Part shown: positions 1 to 9,806 of the stretch, in pieces
Position numbering within the stretch: position 1 is the first letter of the stretch
Layout: every line of letters begins with the position of its first letter
Assembly: GCA_005765155.1 (NCBI GenBank)
Contig: VCCP01000002.1
Location: 62,001-126,000, forward strand
Direction of reading: 5' to 3'
Origin: Zelopaecilomyces penicillatus
Taxonomy: Eukaryota > Ascomycota > Sordariomycetes > Hypocreales > Pseudodiploosporaceae
DNA length: 64,000 nucleotides
Notes under the pieces: generated by a model
Told to the model about the DNA's origin: nothing
Databases searched by the model: none
The model's input: only the letters and a program-made list of their open reading frames with translations
Translations under genes and position numbers: made by a program

Positions 1-817
1 TGGATTCTTTTTGCTGCCAGATTTCCCTCTCACTACCTGGTGGCTCACGGAGGACGAGCGCAATCTGGCTTACAACCGCATTGAGCTCGACACGGTCGGC
101 AATAAGGGTGAAACCAGCACATGGAATGGTCTGAAGCAAGCCGCCAAGGATCCCATGGTTTGGATCTTTTGCTTCATGGCTCACATGCATCTTGCGGCAA
201 ATGGTTTCAAGAACTTTGTAAGTTGTGCCTCTGCGGTCTAACTCTCCACACTCGACTTCAGTGCTAACATCGCATATTAGTTCCCCACTGTGGTCAAGAC
301 ACTCGGATTCAACACTACAATCACCTTGGTCCTCACCTGCCCTCCTTATTTGATCGCTGGAGCAGTCACTGTTCTTGTTTCCTGGTCATCAGGCAAATAC
401 AATGAGCGTACATGGCACATTACAGTTTCCAAGGCTGTTGCCGTCATTGGCTTTGTTGCCGCTGCTGCCACGCTCAACACCGTCGGGCGCTACATCTCCA
501 TGGTCATCTTCACCATCGGCACCTATGGTGTCAACAGTTTGATCCTAGGATGGTGTGGCAGCGTTTGTGGTCAGACCAAGGAGAAAAAGGCTGTCGCCAT
601 CAGCATGGTAACCATGATCATGAACATCAGCTTCATTTGGACCCCATACCTGTGGCCACAGAGTGACGAGCCTCGCTACGCTATTGCCATGGGAAGCAGC
701 GCAGCTTTCAGTGTTGCAACAGCGCTTCTGGCTTGGCTTGCCAAGTTTATCATGCTGAGGCGGAACAAGAAGCTGAGGGCAACGGACGACGAGACCACAG
801 TCTTTTATGTATACTGA
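1..817 (+). CDS. MFS transporter, allantoate/nicotinate permease (Dal5/Tna1) type, C-terminal part
   Basis: The reading frame is already open at base 2 and the start lies outside the window, so only about the last 250 residues are present. Two exons are seen, 2-217 and 281-817. They are joined by a 63-nt phase-0 intron with GTAAGT donor and ATATTAG acceptor. The visible protein has several hydrophobic membrane-spanning stretches. After the first exon's cytoplasmic loop (FPLTTWWLTEDERNLAYNRI) comes the TM7-TM12 half typical of the anion:cation symporter branch of MFS, which includes Dal5, Tna1 and Liz1-like permeases. The motif around residues 'TPYLWPQSDEPRY' is characteristic of that branch. 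Known members import allantoate, ureidosuccinate, nicotinate, pantothenate or related organic anions at the plasma membrane. The substrate here cannot be told. It ends with TGA at 815-817 after a short basic tail. Confidence 0.85.
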
Positions 818-1098
818 TCTTGGTACATTACCACCTGTCTTGTTTAAATTGTATTTCTTAGTCACAAATGAACTAGTTCAAAGATATTCCCTGCATGCTC
901 GAGCCATTCAAATTGCGCAATCAGTAAGTCATTCTAACCAGTTGTTGATACGATGCCGCATCGTGTGGTAGGTAGAATTAAGTCATAATCCCCCCCAGCA
1001 AGTCGAATAAGTGACAGTCCACTTTTGCCGTTTATGAAGCAACATAAATACATCCGTACTCATCGGCAGATTAGTTGTCGTTAGTCTTACTAGTTATC

Positions 1099-1340
1099 AA
1101 CAGGGTGTAAAAAGGCACCGCTGATATAACAGTGCCTGGATAGGTAGCTAGAAAATTAATATCTACTTTGATTACTTATTCAACTCAGGCTTTTATATAT
1201 TATTAGAGATTGCTAGAGATTGCTAGATTACTAGGGATTGCTAGAGATTGCTAAGAGATTACCAAAGATTACCTAAGAACAGTAAATCCATTAACTAAAA
1301 TCTCTTAGGGTGGTCCCGACTGTCTTTTTGGCATCCTGTT
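1099..1340. mobile_element. MITE-like non-autonomous element, copy A
   Basis: A segment of about 242 bp with imperfect terminal inverted repeats. The left end reads AACAGGGTGTAAAAAGGCAC. The right end, read inward on the other strand, begins AACAGGATGCCAAAAAGACA. The interior (about 1205-1262) holds a run of degenerate AGAGATTGCT units. A second copy with the same ends, in opposite orientation, lies at 14548-14819. Outward from its left end, copy A shares the CACCGCTGATA..ACAGTGCCTG block with the right end of copy B. No ORF or transposase is inside and no clear target-site duplication is visible, so the superfamily is undetermined. Confidence 0.7.
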
Positions 1341-1770
1341 GGTTGTCTGTCTGATCTAATGGCTAAATCACAAGCTCATGTCAACGGCGGCTCCACGCAC
1401 TAGTTATATGTCGGTCAGGAACTACTGGTGATCGGCAAACTTAGTTCCTATTTGCAAAGCTGACATCTCGATGGGTCCTTGCTGTCTTTACCATCAAAGT
1501 GGTTGCATACAACTGTTAGTACAAGGAATAAGAAAGAGTTGATGCCACTCCATTTGCAAAACTCACCAAACCCGCGTGTTTCTCCCTCTCCAAAGTATCA
1601 ACATTGACAGCATCGGCCTGATGCTGCATTTACGGTTCATCCGTCTTTGGCATCACACCATACGACTAAACAGCAAAGAATCAAGATGGAATTGATTCGG
1701 GTTCGGGTCAGATATCCCACAGGCATTACCGTATAGGCAACAGTTTCAGAGCTTCTCGGAACGGAGTAGT

Positions 1771-1802
1771 GAAGCTGCTTGTCAGCACTGACAAGCAGCT
1801 TC
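1771..1802. repeat. Perfect 15-bp inverted repeat with 2-nt spacer
   Basis: GAAGCTGCTTGTCAG is followed by CA and then its exact reverse complement. It could form a hairpin or serve as a dyad-symmetric protein-binding site. It lies about 480 bp upstream of the start codon of the secreted-protein gene at 2282. Confidence 0.85.
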
Positions 1803-2179
1803 CAATTGAATTCTGCCTAACCTGTAGGAGCTGCACCTAATCGAAACGTATGCCAGGCACGGCCTGATCGTCCGTAGGGCTAACACTGGTGCATACTCGC
1901 ACACGAACTGGGATGCCGTTGACTCGCGCAGTCCGATCTGCACAGGGAATCCCCATTTATGGAAAAACTATCTACCAATCACAACCCCGCATAGCCAAAT
2001 CGGTGGTAACCCGATGATTTGGATTCTGTCCGTCATCTCGGAGTACACGGTGGGATGCCGTGCCTTTCGTTGTCTACGACTTCCTTCAGGCAATTGTCGA
2101 GCAAAGAGTTATGGCGGGACGCCAGGGTGGTTCATTGCCTGGGGTAGAACAAATCCTACCACCGGGTTCCTCTTGCAAA

Positions 2180-2187
2180 TATATAAG
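2180..2187 (+). promoter_or_regulatory. TATA box of secreted-protein gene
   Basis: TATATAAG sits 95-102 nt upstream of the ATG at 2282. That spacing fits a fungal core promoter with a 5' leader of about 70 nt, and it supports the ATG at 2282 over in-frame upstream non-ATG extensions. Confidence 0.6.
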
Positions 2188-2281
2188 TGCGGAAGTGCGC
2201 CCATCATCACGACATTGGCACCAGTTCCTCCCCACCACCTACGACTGGCTTACACTCACAAAGTCACACTACCTTGTCAAT

Positions 2282-3280
2282 ATGATTTTCCCCACCCTGG
2301 CGTTGGGCGCCGCTCTGCTCGCCACCTTTCAGCCTGCTGCTGCCAGTACACGTTATGGCTGCTGGGGGAAGCTCGATCCCAAATTCCACGCCGACTGTGC
2401 TGTGGCTGCCAGCTCTCTCCTGATCTTCCAAATGAGCGGTGATCGGATTTACCTCCCGCGGGCTGTTCTAGAACAACAGTGGGGAAATTGTAGAGTCCAA
2501 ATGAAGGGAGATAAAGGAGGCTCAGTCCCCGCTGCGGCTCTTTTTGCCAGTCTGGATATTCTCATCTCGCGTTGCCAGCTTGGCTATTTTCAGTATCCTG
2601 AGTTGGGGTTCAACTTCAACGTTCTAGGACCTGCAAACTGGAAACGAGATTTGGACTCGGCCGACTTTCAAGAAATCGACGCCACACATGATGACTCCCT
2701 CTCATTACCTTCACCCAAGTCTTTGGAATTGTACAACAAACCAATAGAAACTCTTCCCCCGCCCGCATCGGTTGTCAATGCTGCCATCACTGAGAGGAAC
2801 CATCCCAGAGATCTCGAGGCTCGGGACAGACCCCGCGGCAGGTTCATCGAGGGCGGGCATACCCGCAACACCTTCTTTAACTTGTACCGAGGAACACAAG
2901 TCATTATCAACGGCTTAACACCATACCTCGTAAAGCTCGCGCCATCGTTCCCTTCAAGAATAGACGACCTGGTCAACCGCGCTCTGACGAACCCTACTCG
3001 CCAAGTTATAAGCACTGGCATCGCATCGGTTACTTCCGGAGCGAGCAATACCATAATCTTGACCGCTTCACTTGTCCCTGGCTTTCAAAGCTGGCAGCAG
3101 GTCTTTAACCAAATGGGCGACAGCGGCTCTTTGGTCTACAGATTCATGGAAGATGCTGTAACTGACTTTGCTGACGGCAAGTACACTTATGCGTTTTACA
3201 CCATCTACGACAGAAAGGACGTTCCCGTTATAATGTTCATCTTGAACGGTGTCCATGGCCAGACCAATAATCTTCCATGA
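2282..3280 (+). CDS. Secreted protein of unknown function, 332 aa
   Basis: A single exon from ATG 2282 (after a TATA box) to TGA. The first 21-22 residues form a clear signal peptide: a hydrophobic core LALGAALLATF, then an Ala-rich cleavage region. The mature N-terminus carries four cysteines (about residues 27, 39, 70 and 98), in contexts such as YGCWGKL, HADCAV and WGNCRVQM. Spacing of this kind is reminiscent of small Ecp2/Hce2-like extracellular domains, but the match is too weak to name. Residues 150-190 are Pro/Arg-rich and charged. The C-terminal 120 residues look globular, without membrane segments or a GPI signal. No catalytic motif was recognised. I infer an extracellular protein. 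Confidence 0.75.
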   Translation: MIFPTLALGAALLATFQPAAASTRYGCWGKLDPKFHADCAVAASSLLIFQMSGDRIYLPRAVLEQQWGNCRVQMKGDKGGSVPAAALFASLDILISRCQLGYFQYPELGFNFNVLGPANWKRDLDSADFQEIDATHDDSLSLPSPKSLELYNKPIETLPPPASVVNAAITERNHPRDLEARDRPRGRFIEGGHTRNTFFNLYRGTQVIINGLTPYLVKLAPSFPSRIDDLVNRALTNPTRQVISTGIASVTSGASNTIILTASLVPGFQSWQQVFNQMGDSGSLVYRFMEDAVTDFADGKYTYAFYTIYDRKDVPVIMFILNGVHGQTNNLP

Positions 3281-4522
3281 TTTAATTTTGTGTTGGCGTT
3301 TTGGGTTGTACATTTGATGATCTTGGCGGGGTTTTGTCGAAACTAGGAACAGTACGGGAAAATGTTGGTGTCAACACTATACAATTATGGACACTAGGGT
3401 ATGGACTTATGAGATCTAGACTATTGTTTTTATTAAATTACATCTTTAATACCTTTCGAGCTTGTGGTGTGTTTGTCCCAATAGCAGTGGTGACGTAGGT
3501 GATAAGGCCTTGGTGAATCGTGACGCAGAGGAACTGACAGCATGTAGGCAACATGGAATGTGGGTAGATGGATTTTCACGCAAACTAGATATTTGACATG
3601 CTGAGGGATGAAGAACTCTCGTATGGCAAAACACTACACCATGAGCTGGCATAGAGAGAAACTTTAGTGCTTACAGCAAAGTCCATACCCCAAGACAGAT
3701 GAGTTTTGGCAATATCTTGAACTGATTCATCCAGGTACGTCAACCAAGCAGCGCAGATGCCAAACGCAAGGTCCGATGGCCAAGGCTATCTATGTATCAA
3801 GTCTTATTATAGCCACTTCAAACTAGGCAATTGGTAATGATATTACCGGGATATGGACCACTGGCCCACGGCATAACGCATACCAGTCCCCGCTTCACCT
3901 TTTGCACGTCTGCAGTTCGTCTCTATACCGCCCGTAATTGTGACTCTCCGGGGATTTCGAGTGGGATGAGCCTAGCGCTTACTTGACAGAATAACCCAAC
4001 CATTGCCCCCCCTCCCCAAATGGCGTTGCTATTGGCATCATTGTCCCAAATCCGACTCTGTGATGGAAAGCAAAGCAACCATAACTCGACTGGACCGATG
4101 ATTGCTCTGATACTTCCTGTTTTCACGTAGTTATGCTACAACTGTACGTACACCTATGAATAACCCAAACGGCAAGGCAGATATAAACAGACCACACCAG
4201 GTGAGCTATCTGACCTGCCCTGTCGCTGTGCTGCACTTGCATATGCATCGTTTTCATTCTCTAGCCCCCGACAACCACAATCTCGCTGTATTAGTGTTAT
4301 GTCAGAATGTTACTAATGGTGTTCCAGAAGCACACTGTCGCCTTGGAACATTGGTGTTCGGCGCAGATCCCGTGCTTATTAACACAGCTCCACCTTCAAA
4401 TGCCATCACCATCTTAGATGCCTGGTCGACTTGTAATCAGTGTCATAGACATGCTACAGATTGCCTATCATGGTTGAAAGGCTAAGAGCTGCAATACATA
4501 TCTCCTTTCAAATAGGGCAGCT
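3281..4522. other. Intergenic region, no gene recognised
   Basis: About 1.2 kb between the 3' end of the secreted-protein gene and the 3' end of the next minus-strand gene (convergent pair). A 109-codon open frame at 4156-4485 has no recognisable features and was not called. Nothing else is supported. Confidence 0.5.
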
Positions 4523-6203
4523 CTAATCAGCTATTAAGTCATCTGTTGCCTTTCTTTTGCCCAGGTGGCTTCGAGATTGCGGCGAGCCTTCATCCGACAC
4601 TTTTCCCACTTCAGAACAATCCATCACCTTTTTCTCAATGACTGCCAGTTCTTCTACCTCGGGATCCTTGTTCGCGCTATCTTCCTCAATTTCTTTGTTT
4701 ATGTCAATCACAGCTGCTGTTCCGTCGTTCTCGTCATCATCTCCACCGTTATCCCACAACGTATCTTTAATGATAACCATGTGGAACTCTCCGTCACCTT
4801 GTAAGTCACGATTTCGGGATCGCAAAGAGGGGCAAGGCGACGGTTGCCATCCTTCGCTTGTAAATGACAAGGCGTCGTCACTGTGAAGTGAGGGCGACTT
4901 GGAAGGCCGCCTTTTGCGCTCGCTTTCTGGTGGACCGATATATGGTAGACGGCGGCTGAGCAGAGGTATCCCTATTTGACCCCCCATGCGGATAATCCAT
5001 GACAAATCACTATCGCCAGCAGGGATCCTTTTGGTGTTTTCTCTTACAATTTCGGATATCGATTCAGGGTTTGCATTCTTGATACCCTCATTTCCCATAG
5101 CATCAAGCCGCTTACCAAGTCTCTCTGCCGTATCCATCAGATCCCCTACTTCAGGATAATCACTTGCGCTTCTCACATCTCTCTCAGGGGGTTTCTCCGC
5201 AGGGATTCTTCGCTCCCAAGGATCTCGAAAAATATGATACAAGGCAATGGCATCCCATGGATCTAATCGGTACAAGTTCGCATTCGTGGCGGACAATGGC
5301 AAAGGGCAATCTGTCAGTGGTGTTTTGCTCAGGAAAAAACTGATGAGCCCATCCAGTTGACTTGAGAGAAGGCGCCAAATTCTAAATGTCTCGGTTTTTC
5401 GATCTTGGAGTAGAAAGGCATCAATACTCTGTAACGCATCAGTTAAAGCAAACGGAATGACATGATTATATGATGTTGCATTTCTTACCTCAGTGCCACT
5501 CTGCCCTCTGTTAAATACGAATACGCCACCAAGAATTCGATCTTCAGCCCAATACCCTGCCATGTCTGCTGTACCATTTGGGTATAAGTCGGAATCAGTA
5601 AATTGTTTGGTACGGAAAAGAGTCGGTGGTCGCGGCCATACTGGCTCCTGCCAATCCCTGCGTGAGAAAGTTTCATCACCCCATTCCTCCCAGCCGGCTG
5701 GTTCTTCCCACTTGGTCACAAAATCGATATACTCTGATGTGTGAGCTTTGGAGTCGAGCCCAAATAGCGTGACGGCGACATTGTGAATTGACACGGCCAC
5801 GAGTTCAACCAGTCGCATCTTGAATTCATGGGAGTTTATCTCAGCATCCTGATACGCTTGCAAGAGCTATATGTACTAGTTAGTGGTGCAAGTTCCAAGA
5901 AATTATGTGTATACTCACCCTTGATTCAAAGTGTAACGTCTCTGGCTTGAACTCGTCTCGAAGAGCCTTGGTTTTGGCCAAGATTCCTGGGCAGAGCTCT
6001 TTATGCCCTATAAGAGGATGGTCTCTATTATAAAACCCTGTACGAGCTTCGTGAGCTACACTTATTATAGGCAGACCATCAATAAGCTGTGCCATCGTCT
6101 CTTCTGCCAATTGAGTTGCGAGGACATTTTTGAGGGCCTGAGACAGGGCACGACCGTGGTCAGAGTCGACATGCTCTAATGTTTGAGTGGAGTGATCTAT
6201 CAT
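4523..6203 (-). CDS. Conserved-looking fungal protein of unknown function, about 522 aa
   Basis: Read on the minus strand, this has exon 1 6203-5919, exon 2 5866-5489 and exon 3 5428-4523. Intron 1 (5867-5918) has a GTGAGT donor, a CACTAACTA branch region and a CATATAG acceptor in phase 0. Intron 2 (5429-5488) is exactly 60 nt (GTAAGA...CTTTAAC...TTACAG) and stop-free, so reading through would only add 20 residues. ATG 6203 is the first in-frame methionine (MIDHSTQTLEHV). The first half is globular with Trp-rich patches (WEEPAGWEEWGDE). The second half becomes low-complexity, with Ser/Arg-rich then strongly acidic (DDDENDG, EIEEDSANKDPEVEE) segments and a basic GKRKAT near the end that could act as a nuclear signal. 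No domain was recognised. Confidence 0.7.
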
Positions 6204-7206
6204 GCGGGGCAATGAGATGGAGAAATGAGCCGACGAGCGCCTGTAGAAAGAGAATGAATTATTCAGATTGATTTGGGAAAAGATATCTTGACAAGATGTG
6301 AACTGGGACAAGACGTAACCAGACAATGAATGAATGAGATGTGGAGCGAGTACTAAGGTGGATTAGGCGAGGGGTTAGATTTAGCCGCAAGCTCCAGGCA
6401 CGTGTTTCTGTAGCCGCGCGCCATGGAGGCGTCACATTTTTATCACACCATGCAAGGTACAAGCGAGCGATTCATTACATATTTGGCACTTGCGTCTCCT
6501 CATGAAACAGTGTTGTTGGTCAGCGAACAGATTCGATGTCTGTGCAAAGGACCTGCAGAAATCCTGGCGGTTACCTTGCGTAACTCCGAGACCACTTTGT
6601 TTGATGGTCTTTCTTCAAGGAAGGTCCTGCGCAGTCGCCGTACAGAAACCACCACATACCTGTCAAGACTTGCAAATGGCAACAGAGGCCTTGACTCTCA
6701 ATGTAACCTTATTGTTCAAAATGGGTGAGATTCTCAGTCGCCGGTCAACGCCATAACATGTGTGTTTTGGTTAGGCGCTGGGGGAGTAGGTATTGGCCCA
6801 TTCATGCATCCACTTATGGCTCTTGGCTCAACCACACTGGATGCCGCTTAGCCGCGGGACATATCGTTTCATCAAGAGCTGGGTTCGATTGCCGCTGGGC
6901 CTGAAAACGGACTATGATCGGCACCTCGCTACGCCCTTGCCTTTGCCTCTGAAGAAGCGTGAAGGGGAATTTCCTGGTGCCTTAGAGCAGGCCAATCAGA
7001 CTTTCAGGGGTATGAGCCTTTCTACACCATCCGGAGACAATGCCGGTGGTCTTTCTGGGCCAACAACAACTCACATTCCCAGTGGGCGGCAACCAAGTCG
7101 TTTTTCTGGGAACCGACACTGGTCTCGGTGGGTGTTTTGAGATGGTGATGAGACTTGGCGTCTTGTCTTTGGGGAACTATACAGGTACTGCTGATGAGAC
7201 CTCGAC

Positions 7207-7215
7207 TATATATAT
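7207..7215 (+). promoter_or_regulatory. Possible TATA element
   Basis: TATATATAT about 190 nt upstream of the ATG at 7401. It is plausible if the leader carries the repeat tract, but spacing alone does not prove it. Confidence 0.35.
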
Positions 7216-7307
7216 CGACCCTTTCATCCGTCTATCCATAGTTTCATAAAAACAGATCATTCAGTTTGCCTTCATTTCTAGCAACATCTGCAATTTTCTT
7301 CATCTTT

Positions 7308-7385
7308 AGCAATCTCTGCTATTTCCAGCAATCTCTGCCATTTCCAGCAATCTCCAGCAATCTCCAGCAATCTCCAGCAATCTCT
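7308..7385. repeat. Tandem AGCAATCTCY repeat in 5' leader
   Basis: About six imperfect copies of a 10-mer AGCAATCTC(C/T), partly interspersed with TATTTCC/CATTTCC. The last four are nearly perfect. The reverse complement AGAGATTGCT is the same unit found inside the MITE copies at 1.2 kb and 14.6 kb. No terminal inverted repeats flank this tract. Confidence 0.75.
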
Positions 7386-7400
7386 TCTTACAACTTTAAC

Positions 7401-8515
7401 ATGTTCCGACCAACCGCAACTGACGTGAATGGACTCAGAGTTCTGTATCACGGACAGGGGCGTAACGGACAAAAAACACTCTCCTCTTTGCCAAGCGATT
7501 CCCTCAACTTTAAATGCATAGCATCCGCAGCTAGCTTCGCCCTTGACTTGCTAGAAAGCCAGAATTCAATAAGGGTTCTCAGAGGATATACAACAGATCT
7601 TGCTTTGGGTGGCGCACCCCCACCAAGGACTAGAAATTGGCAAAGAGATCAGGATATATCTCTTGTCAGGGAATTTTTCCAGATTATCCGAGCCAGTTTC
7701 CCTCATATTCTCATCACAACTGAACATGGCATGAAATACAGAAATGGCATGACAAATAAGAGGGATTGTGGAGATCCATTCATCACTAAAACGTCAGCAT
7801 TGATTGAGTTGAATGGAAATGTCAGTCATTTGCTCCAAATGAACCCCATAAGATGTGTATATATTGACTAACATTGTTTTCCTAGCTAATCACCGCCTTG
7901 GTTGACGTCTGTGACACAGCACGAAGCTCCAATTCTCGGACTGCACACGCACGCTTTCAAACGCTTCTCTGCCGAATTGGCATCACGTTGGCCCACGAGG
8001 TTGTCCATATCTACACTTTGTTTCTTTTTCAACTAGGGTCTCAACATACCCCCCCACGGTTCTCTTCCATTGGATACGGCGACGACGACAAAGGAGAGGC
8101 TGGCCGCTACTGGGAGCGAAAAGTCTTTGGTGGATTTGTCGACATGCGGCTCTCGTCAGGGCTAGAAGTCCTCGCTCTTCGATGTGGTCCAGTCTGTCGG
8201 ATGAGGGCCGCTCTTATTACGGGGCTATTAAAAAGGGATTTCACGTGGCTCGACGAGCTGCTCACAGACCCGGGTCATGAAATGGCCAGAGAGGCTGTTG
8301 AGCGTATGGATGAGTACAAGTGGGATCTGAGCTTCAAAGACTTCTTCCCGAAGAAGCCAACGACGATCTCCGGCCCAGTGAAGCTTACTGAAGCGCAACG
8401 AGATGAGCTAATGGGACCAACAGCCTTTAGGCTCCCACAATTTAGTGTCTGTGGTTCGGATTTGAGGGCGTTTGCTCGAGACCCACGAGCTCAAGTTCAG
8501 GTTAGAGCTGTTTAA
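7401..8515 (+). CDS. Uncharacterised HEVVH-motif protein, putative zinc-dependent hydrolase, 349 aa
   Basis: Two exons, 7401-7820 and 7886-8515, are joined in phase 0. The intron has a GTCAGT donor, a GACTAAC branch site and a TTTTCCTAG acceptor. The ATG directly follows the leader repeat. Residues 177-181 are HEVVH within ITLAHEVVHIYTLF, an HExxH zinc-binding signature on a hydrophobic helix. About 30 residues on is GEAGRYWE (210-217), whose glutamates are candidates for a third zinc ligand as in gluzincins. No signal peptide or membrane helix is evident, so a cytosolic location is inferred. I do not recognise the family by name. Metalloprotease activity is inferred only from the motif. The gene is convergent with the GH16 gene, with a 257-bp gap. 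Confidence 0.75.
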
Positions 8516-8771
8516 GTGTATGATGGTGCTGATTTTCTGGGTATTGATGGGTACTGCGAGTAATTGCCAATAGTAATAATATGATTTATACTGCTATTTC
8601 ATTCAAAGATATTCCTCCAAACGCTGCTAGAAAGCAAGTCCATACTTGGTGTACACGACATGACTTCCTCGTTCCAGCGAGGCATTTCCAAATACACCAT
8701 AGCCATCGTAGCCAGCGACATTGACCAGTTTTCCTCCAAACTCATACTCACATTTACACACACACACCCTC

Positions 8772-9806
8772 TCAAACCGTAAACTGCCGAGCCACCTTGA
8801 CCCTCTTCCCCAACACCTGCTGCTCTCCTCCACCACTCCCACTCCCACCCTCACTCCCACCCTGCTGATACACTTTCACCGAATTCACCGTCCAAAACGC
8901 ATCCACATACGCCTCCGGATGTGCCGCCGCATACTCATCACACGTCGGCGCCAGCGCCTTACACTCCGCATTCCCATCCCAAATCGGCTGCGCTCCCGCA
9001 AACACCCCACAAAAGGTAATATTAAAAATAATATTGTTATCCCTAAACCGCTCGTCAATGTTGCAGCTAGGCCCGCCGTTGAACTTGGCCGCAGGTGTAC
9101 CCCAGTTTGCAGGGTTGGGTGTTCCGGCAGTAATGTCCAAGGGGATCCCCGTTCGTGGGAAGAACCAGACGGAAATGTCTTGCGAGGTCCAGCTGGTGAC
9201 GAATATTCCTCCACCGATGGCGTTGAAGCCGTCGCCGTAGCTTTGGTTATCAGCGGTTTGCTGGCCGCAGCCAACACCGGTGTTGCAGTCGGCCTCCTTG
9301 AACACAGTATCTTGAGCAGCGCCCTCATTTGTCATGACACAGCCAGGAGACGTATGCAGCGTTACGAGATTCGCCGTCTGCGTGTTGACACCCTCAATAA
9401 TGTCAATCTCACCTCTATTCGGCCAATCTGGGCCAAACATCCAGTACGCCGGCCACGCTCCACAGGTATTGCTCGGCATATGCGCAATATCCGCAATGAA
9501 CAGTCCATGGTTGAAGGCTTTGTTGGACGTCACACGAACAGACTTGCGGCCATTGGGTGGATTAACAGTCTGCGAATCCACACCCATGTGAATCGCCCCA
9601 TCTTTGATGCCCGCTAGGCCCTCACCCATGGCAGTCTGCCCATCGACATACTGGACAAATCCCAGTGTAGGGTCCGGTTCGGTGAAGAAGTTGAATTCGG
9701 TAAAGAAGTTGGTGGCGTCGTAGACGGTATCGAGAGTGTAGTTTTGAGCGGCGCAGCTAGCGACGAAGGCGCTCAGGCCAACGAGTGTACGAGCAGAGAA
9801 ATGCAT
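8772..9806 (-). CDS. Secreted GH16 endo-1,3(4)-beta-glucanase, 344 aa
   Basis: Intronless from ATG at 9806. Residues 1-20 are a signal peptide (MHFSARTLVGLSAFVASCAA). The catalytic signature GEIDIIEG lies at 132-139 and fits ExDxxE, with E133 as nucleophile, D135 as helper and E138 as acid/base. Upstream, CGAWPAYWMFGPDWPNRGE is the usual substrate-cleft block of fungal laminarinase-type GH16 enzymes. Such enzymes hydrolyse internal beta-1,3/1,4 bonds of cell-wall glucans outside the cell. The C-terminus carries a short Gly/Ser-rich linker (GGSEGGSGSGGG) and a basic tail (GKRVKVARQ) with no GPI signal, so release into the medium is likely. Length fits the family. The opposite strand has a long frame, which I read as a shadow of this gene. 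Confidence 0.93.
   Translation of the reverse strand: MHFSARTLVGLSAFVASCAAQNYTLDTVYDATNFFTEFNFFTEPDPTLGFVQYVDGQTAMGEGLAGIKDGAIHMGVDSQTVNPPNGRKSVRVTSNKAFNHGLFIADIAHMPSNTCGAWPAYWMFGPDWPNRGEIDIIEGVNTQTANLVTLHTSPGCVMTNEGAAQDTVFKEADCNTGVGCGQQTADNQSYGDGFNAIGGGIFVTSWTSQDISVWFFPRTGIPLDITAGTPNPANWGTPAAKFNGGPSCNIDERFRDNNIIFNITFCGVFAGAQPIWDGNAECKALAPTCDEYAAAHPEAYVDAFWTVNSVKVYQQGGSEGGSGSGGGEQQVLGKRVKVARQFTV

Larger units (their letters stand above)
818..2281. other. Intergenic region with MITE and palindrome
   Basis: No gene is supported here. The region contains the 3' flank of the MFS gene, a MITE (1099-1340), a perfect inverted repeat (1771-1802) and the promoter of the following secreted-protein gene with its TATA box (2180-2187). 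Confidence 0.6.
6204..7400. other. Divergent promoter region with AGCAATCTC repeats
   Basis: This 1.2-kb region separates the divergent unknown gene (-) and HEVVH-protein gene (+). Open frames at 6423-7249 overlap one another and show no domain, start context or splice pattern. It contains TATATATAT at 7207-7215 and a tandem 10-mer repeat (7308-7385) directly before the ATG at 7401. Confidence 0.5.

Noticed and set aside
1205..1262. CRISPR-like short repeats
   Set aside because: Units are contiguous degenerate 10-mers without unique spacers, inside a eukaryotic MITE.
4156..4485. 109-codon ATG frame
   Set aside because: No signal peptide, domain or promoter features; left uncalled for lack of evidence rather than disproved.
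8721..9617. 298-codon open frame on the plus strand
   Set aside because: Antisense shadow of the GH16 gene; Arg/His/Pro-rich low-complexity translation without ATG-context or splice support.
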